A stretch of DNA of 64,000 nucleotides from assembly GCF_016908295.1 (NCBI RefSeq), contig NZ_JAFBDO010000006.1, positions 62,001-126,000 of the forward strand, given 5' to 3'. Numbering within the stretch: the first letter of the stretch is position 1; every line of letters starts with the position of its first letter. The notes beneath the pieces were generated by a model, which had not been told where the DNA came from, made no database searches, and saw only the letters and a program-made list of their open reading frames with translations. The position numbers and the translations under genes were made by a program. Shown here in pieces: positions 18,825 to 28,311 of the stretch. This stretch comes from Thalassobacillus pellis (GTDB lineage: Bacteria; Bacillota; Bacilli; Bacillales; Halobacillaceae).

Positions 18825-19607
18825 ATGAAAGTAATTATAGATATATATGACATAACTTGGGATGATTGGAATTTTAAAGCCACAGGTTCTAACTATTTAT
18901 TTGGAGGAGAATTTGGTGTGGAAAATATAAAAGAAATGGAAGACAAATTAAGCAATTATCTGAGTTATAACCATAGCTTATTTAACTTAACCATTAATGA
19001 AAACACTTCTAATACTCATGTTCTTATATCTCTTTTAACCTGGGAAGGTAAAGAGCCAACAAACATAGATGAGCTTATACAATTTATTGAAGTGGAGATA
19101 CATAACGGAAATGAAGGGGAAAATGAAGGGGAAAATTTTGATTCAATTCATCAACTTTATATTATTGATATAGTAACAGAGGAAGAAATTGAGGAAATTG
19201 AAGAGACGTTGAAAGCAGAAGAAATAGAGTATAAGAGGCTTAATAGAACTAACAATCAATTTGAAAAAGGATATGGGGATGTTTGGTACGATTTATTAAT
19301 CGGTATATCTGGGGCAGCTTCTTACGACTTTATAAAATATGCCGTTGAAAAAATAAAAGAAAGGTATCCTGATAGACCTGATAAAGTGAATTTCGCGAGT
19401 TTTGATAAAGAGTTAATGCTTGAAAGCGTAGCAGACTTATCAGGAGAATCAAAAGCTAGCTTATCTCTTCGAAGGTTTAGCGGGGTAAAGGAGAATAATT
19501 TTTCGGCTGTAGTTACTAGTAGAAAATATAAATACGATGTAGTATGTGACGATAATTGCAATATAAAATCATTTGAACAAACAAAATTAGAATTAGAACG
19601 ATATTAA
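18825..19607 (+). CDS. Hypothetical acidic protein, 260 residues
   Basis: Not recognised. It begins MKVIIDIYDITWDDWNF and is rich in Asp, Glu and Asn, with an acidic helix (EEEIEEIEETLKAEEIEY) near residues 118-135. The C-terminal part, DVWYDLLIGISGAASYDFIKY, suggests a compact alpha/beta domain, perhaps an immunity-like or effector-type domain. Its low GC stands out from the catabolic operons. The start follows a strong GGGGGGAG site; an upstream TTG is less likely. Confidence 0.55.
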   Translation: MKVIIDIYDITWDDWNFKATGSNYLFGGEFGVENIKEMEDKLSNYLSYNHSLFNLTINENTSNTHVLISLLTWEGKEPTNIDELIQFIEVEIHNGNEGENEGENFDSIHQLYIIDIVTEEEIEEIEETLKAEEIEYKRLNRTNNQFEKGYGDVWYDLLIGISGAASYDFIKYAVEKIKERYPDRPDKVNFASFDKELMLESVADLSGESKASLSLRRFSGVKENNFSAVVTSRKYKYDVVCDDNCNIKSFEQTKLELERY

Positions 19608-19857
19608 AAAATTGCAGGGACGTAACTTGTTTCTACTTTTTTCTGCACAAATTGAGTTGTTATATAGTAATAGGTTAAAAAACATGATAAACGCCATGAA
19701 TCGCCAAGTGAAGAGGCAACGGATGCTTATAATACACTTAATTAATGGATTCGTAGGTTAAAGTATGAACCGTCTCAATTATCTTTATAATTGCAAGACA
19801 AAGGAGATACATTGTCTTGCAATTTAAATGAAGACTTTGAGTTTTATGGTTTAGGGA

Positions 19858-20808
19858 TCATCCCTTAAAAATATGTTTATTATGCCATTTGAGATAACTG
19901 ATCTTAGGTGGTTGAACTCGTGGAATTATTATCTTCTTGCCCTCATATTGAAGAAGTTGTTCATATAGGATACGGTCATGGCTCGCTTGAGGTGAAACGA
20001 TAACTTTGTATTTCTCTGAAATCGTGATATAACCTTGATCGAATGCTTTATCAAGGAAAACTGATAAACATATTCCATTCTGTGGATCTAGTCGAATATC
20101 TTTTCTCTTTGCCCAAGGTATAATGTGAGAGCCTACTAAAAAGCTTTTGGATCTCATTCCAGTAATAGCGCATCGGTAACCAAAATTCTTTTTCACTTGG
20201 TCTGAAAAAACTTTCTGTCCCCTGCGCTGCTTTTGTGTACTAAGCTGATCATCAACAAAATAATCCTTTCGTTGCTGTTGTTGTACCATATCTACTTCTG
20301 TAGATATTTCTTCTATAGATATGTCTTGTTTGTCAGCAACTCCCTTAAGAACTATTTTTCTAAAATCTTCCTGGTTAATTTCATTCATTCCATACTGATT
20401 AAAAAAGTGTTCCCATGTATCTTTCCGTTTTTTAAAAGCCCATTTAAAATCCTTAAGATCATCTGAAAGTAATACTGGCATAAAATAAACAGGCTTACTT
20501 ATGTCTCCTCTTAAGCGATCATCTTCAATTTTATAGATAGAGTTTATTTTCCCCGAACCAAAAAAGTAGAACTTTCCTCTAATTTCTGACGCTGAAGTAG
20601 GTCGTCTATATAAGAAAAGGTCTCCCTCTCTTACTCTGTTATATTTACTAGGTGACCAATCATAAGAGACAAAGTCAACATCTCCATGTTCTTTATTCAT
20701 ACCTTTAGTATCTAAAATAAAATAACGGGTATCCTTAGATTGCATTTCTTTCTTATATAATTCAAAAAAATCGTTCACGTATTTCAACCTCCCTATTCCT
20801 ATAAACAA
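19858..20808 (-). CDS. HNH endonuclease, restriction-type
   Basis: A 316-residue protein. The C-terminal HNH_2-type nuclease region (about residues 190-290) contains RCAITGMRSKSFLVGSHIIP and NGICLSVFLDKAFDQGYI, the usual His/Asn arrangement of restriction-like HNH proteins. The first 180 residues form an unassigned domain, possibly a DNA-recognition or PUA-like fold (REGDLFLYRRPTSASEIRGK). No methyltransferase is adjacent, so modification-dependent cleavage or an orphan nuclease is possible. It lies next to a serine resolvase, consistent with a mobile defence gene. Confidence 0.7.
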   Translation of the reverse strand: MFIGIGRLKYVNDFFELYKKEMQSKDTRYFILDTKGMNKEHGDVDFVSYDWSPSKYNRVREGDLFLYRRPTSASEIRGKFYFFGSGKINSIYKIEDDRLRGDISKPVYFMPVLLSDDLKDFKWAFKKRKDTWEHFFNQYGMNEINQEDFRKIVLKGVADKQDISIEEISTEVDMVQQQQRKDYFVDDQLSTQKQRRGQKVFSDQVKKNFGYRCAITGMRSKSFLVGSHIIPWAKRKDIRLDPQNGICLSVFLDKAFDQGYITISEKYKVIVSPQASHDRILYEQLLQYEGKKIIIPRVQPPKISYLKWHNKHIFKG

Positions 20809-20894
20809 TTATTACTTTCTAAAAATGCTGCAAATATCTGTTGTAAATACGTACTGTTCAACTAAAAAACAGGAAACTATAAAAATAGGTGAAT

Positions 20895-21452
20895 TTATCC
20901 TCTCTTAGAAAGGTAACGATAAAACGTAGCTCTCCCTAACCCCGTAGCATCCAGGATCTCCTGAATGCTATAGGCTTTGCTGTCATACATCCGAAACGCC
21001 ATATCCAATTTGGCCGGTTCCTTTTTGGGTCGACCGCCTTTTCTTCCCCGAGCTCTTGCTGCCTCTAGCCCTGCTTTGGTCCGTTCCGATATAATATCCC
21101 GTTCAAACTGCGCCAATCCACTGAAAATCGTAAACACCAATTTTCCCATGGCGGTCGTCGTATCGATGTTTTCGTTGATGGAAACGAAGTTAATCCCTTT
21201 TTCTTGGAAGTCATTGATCAGATCCACAAGGTGTTTCGTGCTTCGTCCGATCCGATCCAATTTGTAAACGATCACGGTGTCCCCCTCCCGTAAAAATTTC
21301 AGCATCTCATTAAACGCCGGACGACTTTTTTTCGTTCCGGTAATTTTTTCGGCATAAATATTTTCTTCTTTCACACCATAACGCATTAACGCGTCAAACT
21401 GCATATGTAAGTTTTGGTCTTTGGTACTTACCCGGGCATACCCCACTAACAT
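20895..21452 (-). CDS. Serine recombinase/resolvase (Tn3/Tn552 type)
   Basis: A 185-residue small serine recombinase. The catalytic N-terminus MLVGYARVSTKDQ carries the active serine at residue 9; IYAEKITGTKKSRPAFNEML and VYKLDRIGRSTKHL follow; the C-terminus has a Hin-type helix-turn-helix (SIQEILDATGLGRATFYRYL). Such proteins resolve cointegrates or invert DNA at short sites. No transposase or terminal repeat was found beside it, so it may be a plasmid resolvase or a transposon relic. Confidence 0.85.
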   Translation of the reverse strand: MLVGYARVSTKDQNLHMQFDALMRYGVKEENIYAEKITGTKKSRPAFNEMLKFLREGDTVIVYKLDRIGRSTKHLVDLINDFQEKGINFVSINENIDTTTAMGKLVFTIFSGLAQFERDIISERTKAGLEAARARGRKGGRPKKEPAKLDMAFRMYDSKAYSIQEILDATGLGRATFYRYLSKRG

Positions 21453-21781
21453 TTTTTGGAACTCCTTTGCGATTTTCTTATCTTTATATTATCAAAAAGG
21501 TTGATTAGTGTATATATTGGAACTTAGATTTTAAGACGGCTTTTGGAACTAAAATTCCTAAAAGATTGGTGAAATTTTCTTCTCGGGAAGATTGTTATCA
21601 AAAACGACCGTTTAAGATACTCGGAATAAAGAGATCGTAAATTAAGTAGGCAGAATTTTTATAATAATTTGAATGTTCAGAATAATATTGCAGGGCTACT
21701 TGTCCAGAAAGTAAAGGGGTATGATAAAATAAAGGAAGGGAAACAGTCAAAGTGGAGAAGGGGAAAAGGAGGGAACTTTTC

Positions 21782-22183
21782 ATGGCTCACGGAAAAGAAG
21801 TCCGTTGGAAACAACGGTTTGAGAATTTTGAGAAGGCATATCTGGTGCTGCAGGAAAATGTTACGCATCCCATAAAAACCGATTTGGAACGTGCGGGATT
21901 GGTTCAATTGTTTGAAGTGACCTTTGAGTTATCATGGAAAGTATTAAAAGATTACTTAGAAGCGGAAGGTTTTTCTGTGAAAAGCCCGCGAGAGACGTTA
22001 AAACAAGCCTTTCAAATTGGTCTCATTGAAGAAGGGCACCCATGGATGGATGCTTTAGCGGATCGAAACCTGACTGCCCATACGTATAATGATGCTTTGG
22101 CGGATAAACTAGTCAAAGAAATCAAAGAAAGCTACTTCCCGATGATTGAACAACTATATCATAAACTTTCAAAGGAACGATAA
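21782..22183 (+). CDS. HEPN-family toxin (HI0074-like nucleotidyltransferase partner)
   Basis: A 133-residue helical protein of the nucleotidyltransferase substrate-binding (HI0074) family. The HEPN motif RX4H is seen as R95-NLTA-H100. HEPN proteins of such pairs are RNases that are silenced when the MNT partner AMPylates or otherwise blocks them. The start at 21782 follows GGAGGGAAC, and the MNT gene begins 2 bp after its stop, which is typical of the toxin-antitoxin arrangement. Confidence 0.8.
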   Translation: MAHGKEVRWKQRFENFEKAYLVLQENVTHPIKTDLERAGLVQLFEVTFELSWKVLKDYLEAEGFSVKSPRETLKQAFQIGLIEEGHPWMDALADRNLTAHTYNDALADKLVKEIKESYFPMIEQLYHKLSKER

Positions 22184-22185
22184 CC

Positions 22186-22512
22186 ATGTACGGTTTGTTG
22201 AAGCGTGATCTGTATTACATCCAAAAAGCAGTGGATAAATTTCCAGAAATTGAACATGTTTTATTGTTCGGCAGCCGCGCCTTGGGAAATCATAAGAACG
22301 GTTCCGATGTGGACCTGGCGATTGTAGGAAAAGAGGTGTCCCATCGCACGATTCTTCAATTAAGCGAGTACCTGAATGATATTTATCCTCTTCCCTACAT
22401 GTTTGATCTGGTTCACTATAACACTATTTCGAATGAAAACTTGAAAAAACATGTAGATGCATATGGGAAAGAGTTATCGTGGAATCAAGCTAATATGATA
22501 GATAATAATTGA
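22186..22512 (+). CDS. MNT-domain nucleotidyltransferase antitoxin
   Basis: A 108-residue minimal nucleotidyltransferase. It carries the pol-beta signature LFGSRALGNHKNGSDVDLAI, with G29-S30 and the metal-binding D41 and D43. In HEPN/MNT systems this protein modifies and neutralises the HEPN toxin. It is coupled to the preceding gene by 2 bp and followed by a good terminator, so the pair forms a complete unit. Confidence 0.82.
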   Translation: MYGLLKRDLYYIQKAVDKFPEIEHVLLFGSRALGNHKNGSDVDLAIVGKEVSHRTILQLSEYLNDIYPLPYMFDLVHYNTISNENLKKHVDAYGKELSWNQANMIDNN

Positions 22513-22521
22513 AAATAAAGT

Positions 22522-22550
22522 AAGGAGCTTTTGTTTTGCAAAAGCTCCTT
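22522..22550 (+). terminator. Terminator of the HEPN/MNT pair
   Basis: AAGGAGCTTTTG and CAAAAGCTCCTT form a 12-bp stem with a 5-nt loop. Confidence 0.8.
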
Positions 22551-22728
22551 TGTGTATTACCACATTTATTTAGAGGGAACTAAAAAAGGCAATAAACGGT
22601 ATGATTGTATTAAATTAACTATGCAACTCCTGCCCGCGTAAAAAAGTGCGAAATGTAAGGCGTGTATGAAGTGTAAGGTGGGGCTTAGAAAGATTTAAAA
22701 ACTATGAGTAGAGGAGCGTGTTTTTGTG

Positions 22729-23232
22729 ATGACAGCTAATTTTCAACCTATGGAGTTTGAAATGGAAACCAATCGACTGTCACTGAGTATGGGGAAGGAA
22801 TCAGATGCATCCTGGTATAGGGAACTTGTTGCCGAACGTGGACAGGATATGCCCACTCTCACTGTTGCTCGTGACAGAGTCATCAGTATACGTGATAAAG
22901 CAATGGAAAAAGGTATCGCTCCCCTGACCATTCGTCGCCGAGATGAAGGAGATTATATTGGGTACAGTGGATTGATTATTGGCCGTTCTACACTTGAAGA
23001 GCCAGAAATCGCTTACGAGCTGTTCCGTAGGGTACACGGAAATGGTTATGCGACCGAAGCGGCTTCCGTTGTCCTGCATGGTGCAATTGCCACTGGAAGC
23101 CACCGACTCTGGTCAACAGTGCGCTCCTGGAATGCTGCATCCTTCCGAGTACTTGAAAAAATAGGCTTTAGGCGGGACCACAGTACGTGGGACGAGCGCG
23201 GCGAAATCGTTTGGAATGTTCGTGATCTTTAG
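22729..23232 (+). CDS. GNAT-family N-acetyltransferase
   Basis: A 167-residue GNAT protein of the RimJ/RimL-like type. The acetyl-CoA loop is seen as RRVHGNGYATEAASVVLHGA, and the C-terminal strand SFRVLEKIGFRRD is typical. It likely transfers acetyl to a small molecule or protein N-terminus; substrate unknown. The start follows GAGGAGCG. It is monocistronic. Confidence 0.75.
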   Translation: MTANFQPMEFEMETNRLSLSMGKESDASWYRELVAERGQDMPTLTVARDRVISIRDKAMEKGIAPLTIRRRDEGDYIGYSGLIIGRSTLEEPEIAYELFRRVHGNGYATEAASVVLHGAIATGSHRLWSTVRSWNAASFRVLEKIGFRRDHSTWDERGEIVWNVRDL

Positions 23233-23476
23233 ATGGTTTGGACAGCATATTCTTTCTGAACAACTGGCTTGCAGGTTTCTAAAAAATGTGGTTTCACATT
23301 AAAAGTTTTACATTATTCTTTAACTATTTCTAGTAAGCGATGGTGCCGTTATTTTTGGATTACGCTACCCATGTGTCGGATTTCCGTCACCACTTATAGG
23401 AAAGGGAACCTTTACGACAGAAAATACGTAGAACGGAAGGAGGATAAAAAAATATTTAGATGAAAGGAAGGTTTTA

Positions 23477-24094
23477 GTGAACACATTACAACCATTATCT
23501 AAGCCCGAGCTACGTGGAATTGCGACGGGAGTTTTATTTATGGCTTTTTTTGGTTTTGCGTGGGTTTCTACAGGGATAGGGGGATTAGGGGGCTACGGAA
23601 GTCCCTGGTTGTTCATTTTTTCATTAGCTATTGGAATCGTGTTGGTTTCAGGTGGTTGTTTACTAATGATCACCTCACGTGACTTGCCAAATCAGGTTAC
23701 AAATGTAGAGGGGAGGGATGGGAAGAATCTAAGGATGTGGTTTAACATCATCTTCGCAGCAGAGGGGATAGCAATCGCGATTGCTATTATTGTCTGCAAC
23801 AAAACTGAGCAAACGGAACATATCCCCCTCATCATTGCCATGATTGTTGGACTCCATTTTTTGCCGTTGGCTTATCTTTTCGAGGTCAAGATTTATTATT
23901 TTACTGGTGTTTTCCTCTGTTTAGTTCCTGTTATAACATGGATATTTGTCCCTGTGAATGTTGCATGGATGGACTATCAAGTCAATTTATATATGGCTGT
24001 CGTTGGATTCGGATCTGCGCTCATCCTGTGGGGAACTAGCTTGGCCATATGGCTCATGGGCCGAAGGTTGGTTAGGGATTCACAAGCCATTTGA
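23477..24094 (+). CDS. Polytopic membrane protein, unknown
   Basis: A 205-residue protein with about 6 hydrophobic helices (for example GVLFMAFFGFAWVSTGIGGL and FSLAIGIVLVSGGCLLMI) and short hydrophilic loops. No family was recognised with confidence. GTG start after GAAAGGAAGG. It lies alone between the GNAT gene and a non-coding stretch. Confidence 0.6.
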   Translation: MNTLQPLSKPELRGIATGVLFMAFFGFAWVSTGIGGLGGYGSPWLFIFSLAIGIVLVSGGCLLMITSRDLPNQVTNVEGRDGKNLRMWFNIIFAAEGIAIAIAIIVCNKTEQTEHIPLIIAMIVGLHFLPLAYLFEVKIYYFTGVFLCLVPVITWIFVPVNVAWMDYQVNLYMAVVGFGSALILWGTSLAIWLMGRRLVRDSQAI

Positions 24095-24844
24095 CTTTAT
24101 ACGTACTAATTTGAGTATAAATGCGACATTCTCATTCTGATTGACATCCCCATATCTTCGGATTCCATTAATGGAAAGGGTATGTTGTAAGAAGAGCAAA
24201 ATAGTCAAGGAAAAGACCATTAATACCAGTAAAGAAGAAAGGCTCACTACTACTTCAGCTTGAATGGACCAACGCTCTACGCCCGGGTAAGCGTTACAAT
24301 CGGTCCATGGCGGAGGAACAACATTTGAAAATCAAAAGAACAATCGTACCGGCCGTTACGGAGGAATTTTCTTCAGTGGGGGGAGAATAAGAAATACTTG
24401 TTTCATATGTCAAGGGAGAAGGTGTCGTTGGAAGAAGCGGAAAAAGCAACCTCCCAAATGATCCAAGCAGCCAAACTACTTGGGTGACACAAGTGGCTAT
24501 CTAGGTGAAGAATATGTAAGGGGAAACCAATAGAAGTAGCACCTTTACATAGGTTTAAGATAGGTCCGTCCATTAAAGATACTCAGAATTTCTGCAAAAG
24601 TGCGAATGTATAGATCTGATTCTCTTTCGTAAACGTTTATCAAAGGAGCTTTTGTTATGCTACGGCAATCAAAAGCCCCTTTTTCTTTCCCCATTAATTC
24701 GAGGGGAAAAGGCAGGCTTTCCTTGTTAACACCTGATATTTATAACATTTATTTTGCTGCCGGTCCTGTTATTATGAAGGCACTGATTGTTGTTATGTAG
24801 ATTTAGAGATTTTTGTCTGATGAATTTTAGGGGGTGAAGGTTAC
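24095..24844. other. Non-coding stretch with probable gene debris
   Basis: No intact gene. Around 24238-24488 short in-frame pieces with protein-like composition (RSMAEEQHLKIKR; EKVSLEEAEKATSQMIQAAK) separated by stops suggest a decayed gene of unknown family. A terminator at 24642-24685 follows. Confidence 0.4.
24642..24685 (+). terminator. Stem-loop terminator
   Basis: CAAAGGAGCTTTTG pairs with CAAAAGCCCCTTT, followed by T residues. CGTAAACGTTTA lies immediately before it, resembling the AAACGTTTAC arms of other terminators here. Confidence 0.65.
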
Positions 24845-24967
24845 GTGGGAGGGCTTGAGGCTGTATTATTCGTTTTAGCCGTATTTTTCTTTTTTATTTT
24901 CCATATCAAGATAAAGGATTTAGAAAAGCGAGTACAAGACTTAGAAAGTAGCTCAGACACTAAATAA
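24845..24967 (+). CDS. Small membrane protein, 40 residues
   Basis: GTG start after a GGGGTGAAGG site. One hydrophobic helix (AVLFVLAVFFFFIFHI) is followed by a short charged coiled coil (KIKDLEKRVQDLESS). This form is common for small Bacillus membrane peptides; function unknown. It ends 37 bp before the DinB gene and may share its transcript. Confidence 0.6.
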   Translation: MGGLEAVLFVLAVFFFFIFHIKIKDLEKRVQDLESSSDTK

Positions 24968-25004
24968 CAAGCATTCTTATCCAGGATAAGTAGAAAGGTG
25001 TGAT

Positions 25005-25496
25005 GTGATGAATCATAAAGAATATGAATGGGTCCAAGAGAACCGAAAGGCATTGCTTGATTTTTGCGGTGAAATGCCACTAAATGATTTTACACGGGAA
25101 ATGGGGTTCGGTTGGCAGAATGTGCGTGACACCCTTGTGCACGTTGCGAATTGTTATCATGCTTGGTTAGGATCGTTTGTGTTATTACAAACCAAAAAGC
25201 CAATTACACCTAGTGAGCATCTACCGACCATAGGTATGGAAGAGATTAGGGTGCTTTTTGAAAAGGCAGATGCTTATGTGTATGAAGTGCTGGAGTCTTA
25301 CGCACTAAAATGGGATGAGCCCATTGTACAACCGATCCCTTGGCGGGAGTCCCGCGAAGCTATTTCCATGACTCCTCGAAAACTATTCCTGCATACCGTC
25401 ACCCATGAGTACCACCATAAAGGACAAATCATAGCGATGGCCAGACAAATGGGATACGAACCTATAAATACGGATGTACTAGGGGCAAGAGATTAG
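25005..25496 (+). CDS. DinB-family protein
   Basis: A 163-residue four-helix DinB/YfiT-like protein. Metal-binding histidines are placed as in the family: NVRDTLVHVANCYHAW, then KLFLHTVTHEYHHKGQIIAMARQMG. DinB relatives are thiol- or metal-dependent enzymes of uncertain substrate, often stress-related, in Firmicutes. The ATG follows AGAAAGGTGTG. Confidence 0.8.
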   Translation: MMNHKEYEWVQENRKALLDFCGEMPLNDFTREMGFGWQNVRDTLVHVANCYHAWLGSFVLLQTKKPITPSEHLPTIGMEEIRVLFEKADAYVYEVLESYALKWDEPIVQPIPWRESREAISMTPRKLFLHTVTHEYHHKGQIIAMARQMGYEPINTDVLGARD

Positions 25497-25602
25497 ATAT
25501 GTATCATGATCCCATAGGACATTTTTCTATAAAGGGTGCTCTCTCTTTCTATGCTTATGAGAAGGGGGATCTCCATTTCGCAAGAGAAGGGGAAGTAAGA
25601 AA

Positions 25603-26154
25603 ATGGAGCCAACAAATATTACGTTCCGAAGGCTGACATTAGAAGATTTACCACGGATGTATAACTGGATTAGCAATGACCGCCTAGTTAATCGTTTTTG
25701 GGCTTACAACCAAAAAGAGTCTTATGAACAGATCACCAAAGAGTTTTCTGATTATATTAAAAGGGTGGAGCCAACCGATCCGTATCTCATTCTTTATGAT
25801 GATACTCAGATCGGTTATATCCAAACGTTTCAATGGAGGGATTATCCAGTATTTGAAAAATACGTTAATCTAAGTCATGCAGCCAGTTTAGATTTATTTA
25901 TTGGGGAAGAGGCATATAGAAATAGAGGGCTTAGTACGACTATTCTATCCCAATTTCTCAGTCAGTTTGTTTTTTCCGATGAACATGTAGACAGGTGTAT
26001 TATTAATCCAGAGGTTAGCAATAGAAACGCTATACGGGCTTATGAAAAAATCGGATTTCAGATTATTAAAATGGTTCCAGATATACCAGAAGAACATGGC
26101 CCCGTGTATTTCATGCGTTTAGATCGTCAAACGTTCAAGGATAACTATCGTTAA
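25603..26154 (+). CDS. GNAT acetyltransferase, aminoglycoside 6'-N-acetyltransferase-like
   Basis: A 183-residue GNAT protein. It starts TNITFRRLTLEDLPRMYNWIS and has the YILYD..IGYIQTF-type strands and DLFIGEEAYRNRGLSTTIL acetyl-CoA loop seen in AAC(6')-Ib-like proteins. It could acetylate aminoglycosides, but chromosomal and plasmid relatives often lack that activity. The adjacent broken phosphotransferase gene makes a degraded resistance island plausible. Confidence 0.7.
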   Translation: MEPTNITFRRLTLEDLPRMYNWISNDRLVNRFWAYNQKESYEQITKEFSDYIKRVEPTDPYLILYDDTQIGYIQTFQWRDYPVFEKYVNLSHAASLDLFIGEEAYRNRGLSTTILSQFLSQFVFSDEHVDRCIINPEVSNRNAIRAYEKIGFQIIKMVPDIPEEHGPVYFMRLDRQTFKDNYR

Positions 26155-26197
26155 AGAATCTCTATCTATTGCTAACTCTCGACAGGGAGTATTTGAT

Positions 26198-27123
26198 ATG
26201 ACAAAACAAAAGGGAAATAAAGCCGATCAAAAGGGGAAAAAGCACCAATGGCATGCCGATTGGGAGCTTTCCAACCAGCAAGTAGAACAATACATATATC
26301 GTCAGTTTCCGGAGCTCTCCTTTATGGCGGTTAAAAAAATAGGTTTTTAGTTGGAGAAGAATATGTTTTTCGTTTTCCAAGGCGAGAGGTTGCTATTCCC
26401 GGGTTGAAACGTGAAGCAACGATTCTTCCTATTCTTGAGGATTATGTGACCCTCCCGTATCCGAAACCTTTATTTTTTGGACAAGGAGAAGGGGAATATC
26501 AAGCCCCTTTTTTAGGGTACAACTTTATATCTGGGCGTTTTCCGATTGGATTAAATGACGAACAACGAGCCTCGTCAACACTACTTCTAGCCTCATTCTT
26601 AAAGGAATTACATGCTTTTCCCGTTGATAAGGCCATCGAAAAAGGGGTGCCCTTTGACAGCAGAAACCTGCTTGATCTCCCCTCTCGTAAGAAAAAGATG
26701 TTTTTATTTTTGGAGACCATATCTCCTGGTTTGGATAAAGAGGAGTTCGCATTGCTCAAAGCCTATTTAAAAGAACTAAAAACAGCGCCCATCCATCGAA
26801 AAGATGTGTTTTTGCATGGAGACTTACATTTTAAAAATATCCTAGTAGATAAACACGCTCACATTTCTGGGGTCATCGACTGGGGGGATATGAATATTGG
26901 GCATCCAGCTTGTGATTTAAGCATCGCTTTTAGCTTTTTACCTGTAACGGAGCGAGAGAAGTTTTTTCATGTATATGGGGAAGTAGATGAAGAGACGTTC
27001 CTTTTAGCTCGTTTTCTAGCGGTGTTTATACCCACGCTGATCCTGATGCAAGCGTTTGAAGATCAAGAGGAAAGGATTGTTGCTGAAGCAAAGGAAGCGA
27101 TATTTCGGGCTTTACAGGATTAA
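26198..27123 (+). pseudogene. Aminoglycoside phosphotransferase-family gene, broken near its N-terminus
   Basis: The first part (26198-26347) encodes WELSNQQVEQYIYRQFPELS and VKKIGF, then stops. From about 26343 another frame continues LVGEEYVFRFPRREVAIPG and onward through VFLHGDLHFKNILV, GVIDWGDMNIGHPACDLS to 27123. Family members carry a glycine-rich EGWDN-type nucleotide loop just where the break lies; it is missing here, so a small deletion of about 20 bases plus a frame change removed it. The catalytic HGDLH and DWGD motifs survive. A protein starting inside would lack the ATP loop. Confidence 0.75.
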
Positions 27124-27321
27124 TCGTTATTTTTCCCTGGATGGCAATTGTCTAACAGCTCAAAGCGACCTTTGTCCAAAGAATGGCTAAACTAAAAAAG
27201 AAGCCAAAGGACAAGGTTATGAGAAACAAGGCCCAGGAAAAGGGTTAAAAAGTAGCATGGCTATGGAAACGGCATTTTTATATAATTAACTTACCACGAC
27301 AACCCGATTTCTTTTTATCAG

Positions 27322-27356
27322 AGAAGGACCGTACTCTTTGGAGTGCGGTCCTTCTT
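27322..27356 (+). terminator. Stem-loop terminator
   Basis: GAAGGACCGTACTC and GAGTGCGGTCCTTC form a long stem followed by TT. It ends the region after the phosphotransferase pseudogene; the 27124-27683 gap otherwise holds only the hairpin at 27467. Confidence 0.7.
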
Positions 27357-27466
27357 ATGCAACATGGGTGATCCAGAATTCCAGCAGACAAATCTTTATT
27401 TTTCATATGGTTCTTCGTAAGTGCTGACGATTGGCCATTTGAAAGACGGAAACGAAAAGATTAGGT

Positions 27467-27507
27467 AACACAAACGTTTACAATTACGTAAACGTTTGTG
27501 TTTTTTC
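27467..27507 (+). terminator. Perfect 15-bp hairpin, AAACGTTTAC type
   Basis: AACACAAACGTTTAC at 27467-27481 pairs perfectly with GTAAACGTTTGTGTT at 27488-27502, followed by TTTTT. It lies far from the preceding gene end and shares its arms with hairpins at 17736, 33531 and 35338. Confidence 0.75.
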
Positions 27508-27683
27508 TTTTGTGCTATAATTACGCTTTTGAATTTATCGTCTCCTTTAGTTGCTAACCAGGAGGGAAAATACCCACTCGTACTCATAAAGCTGCTTAAG
27601 AAGGGATTTTCTACTAGAAATTTCTATAAAAGTATATTAAAAATCTTTTTTGTTCAAAATAGGGCAAAAACGGTGGTGATTTG

Positions 27684-28148
27684 ATGTGGTTAATTATTAT
27701 CCTGGGATTTATTATTCCTTGGATGTTTGGCATCTATCTATATAAAAAAGCCCCAGTAATTTTTTATACCACGGCGCCTATGACAGCTCTTATTGCCGTT
27801 GTGTGCAATCAACTTGGTATCCATTTGAAATTATGGAAGGTTCATCACATGCCTAAAGTGGTCCTTTTAGACTCCATCTTCCTTGATTTGGGGATTTTCG
27901 CCATTGTGGGGGCGTGGTTTACGTATTTATTGCATTACAAACAAGTAAAACCATTTCGATTATTAACTATTTTTATAGTAGGAATGACTTCCTTGGAATA
28001 TTTCATGGTTGTGACAGAACGAGTATCCTATCACAGTTCCTGGAGTATTTTTTATACCTTTTTGATGTATGTCGGAGGATTTGCCACGCTGTACTTCATT
28101 ACGAAAAAATTGATTAAGCATAAGATTTTCCCCATGGCATCTAAGTAA
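27684..28148 (+). CDS. CBO0543-like membrane protein
   Basis: A 154-residue protein with about 4-5 helices (WLIIILGFIIPWMFGIYLYK; WFTYLLHYKQVKPFRLLTIF). The YLxxK...F..TAPM and LDSIFLDLGIF pattern resembles the CBO0543 family of Bacillales/Clostridia, of unknown role. ATG at 27684 follows a GGTGGTG site. Confidence 0.55.
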   Translation: MWLIIILGFIIPWMFGIYLYKKAPVIFYTTAPMTALIAVVCNQLGIHLKLWKVHHMPKVVLLDSIFLDLGIFAIVGAWFTYLLHYKQVKPFRLLTIFIVGMTSLEYFMVVTERVSYHSSWSIFYTFLMYVGGFATLYFITKKLIKHKIFPMASK

Positions 28149-28280
28149 ATGCTTTAAAGGTCTCGTATAGAACAAGCCTTATCTCCAACAATTGAGGTCC
28201 GAAAATTCACTAAGGGAGAACCATCCTTCCTTTTTCCGTTGTGATGACCGACCACTAAGCGAGATACTACCATCATCTGA

Positions 28281-28306
28281 AAAAGAGCCCTTGAAAGGGC
28301 TCTTTA
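28281..28306. terminator. Bidirectional stem-loop before the secreted-protein gene end
   Basis: AAAGAGCCCTT and AAGGGCTCTTT flank a 4-nt loop, with A/T runs on both sides. Confidence 0.75.
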
Positions 28307-28311
28307 AATGT

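Noticed and set aside
20895-21452. The serine recombinase as integrase of the right-hand element
   Set aside because: It is of the short resolvase type, 26 kb away, in DNA of different composition.
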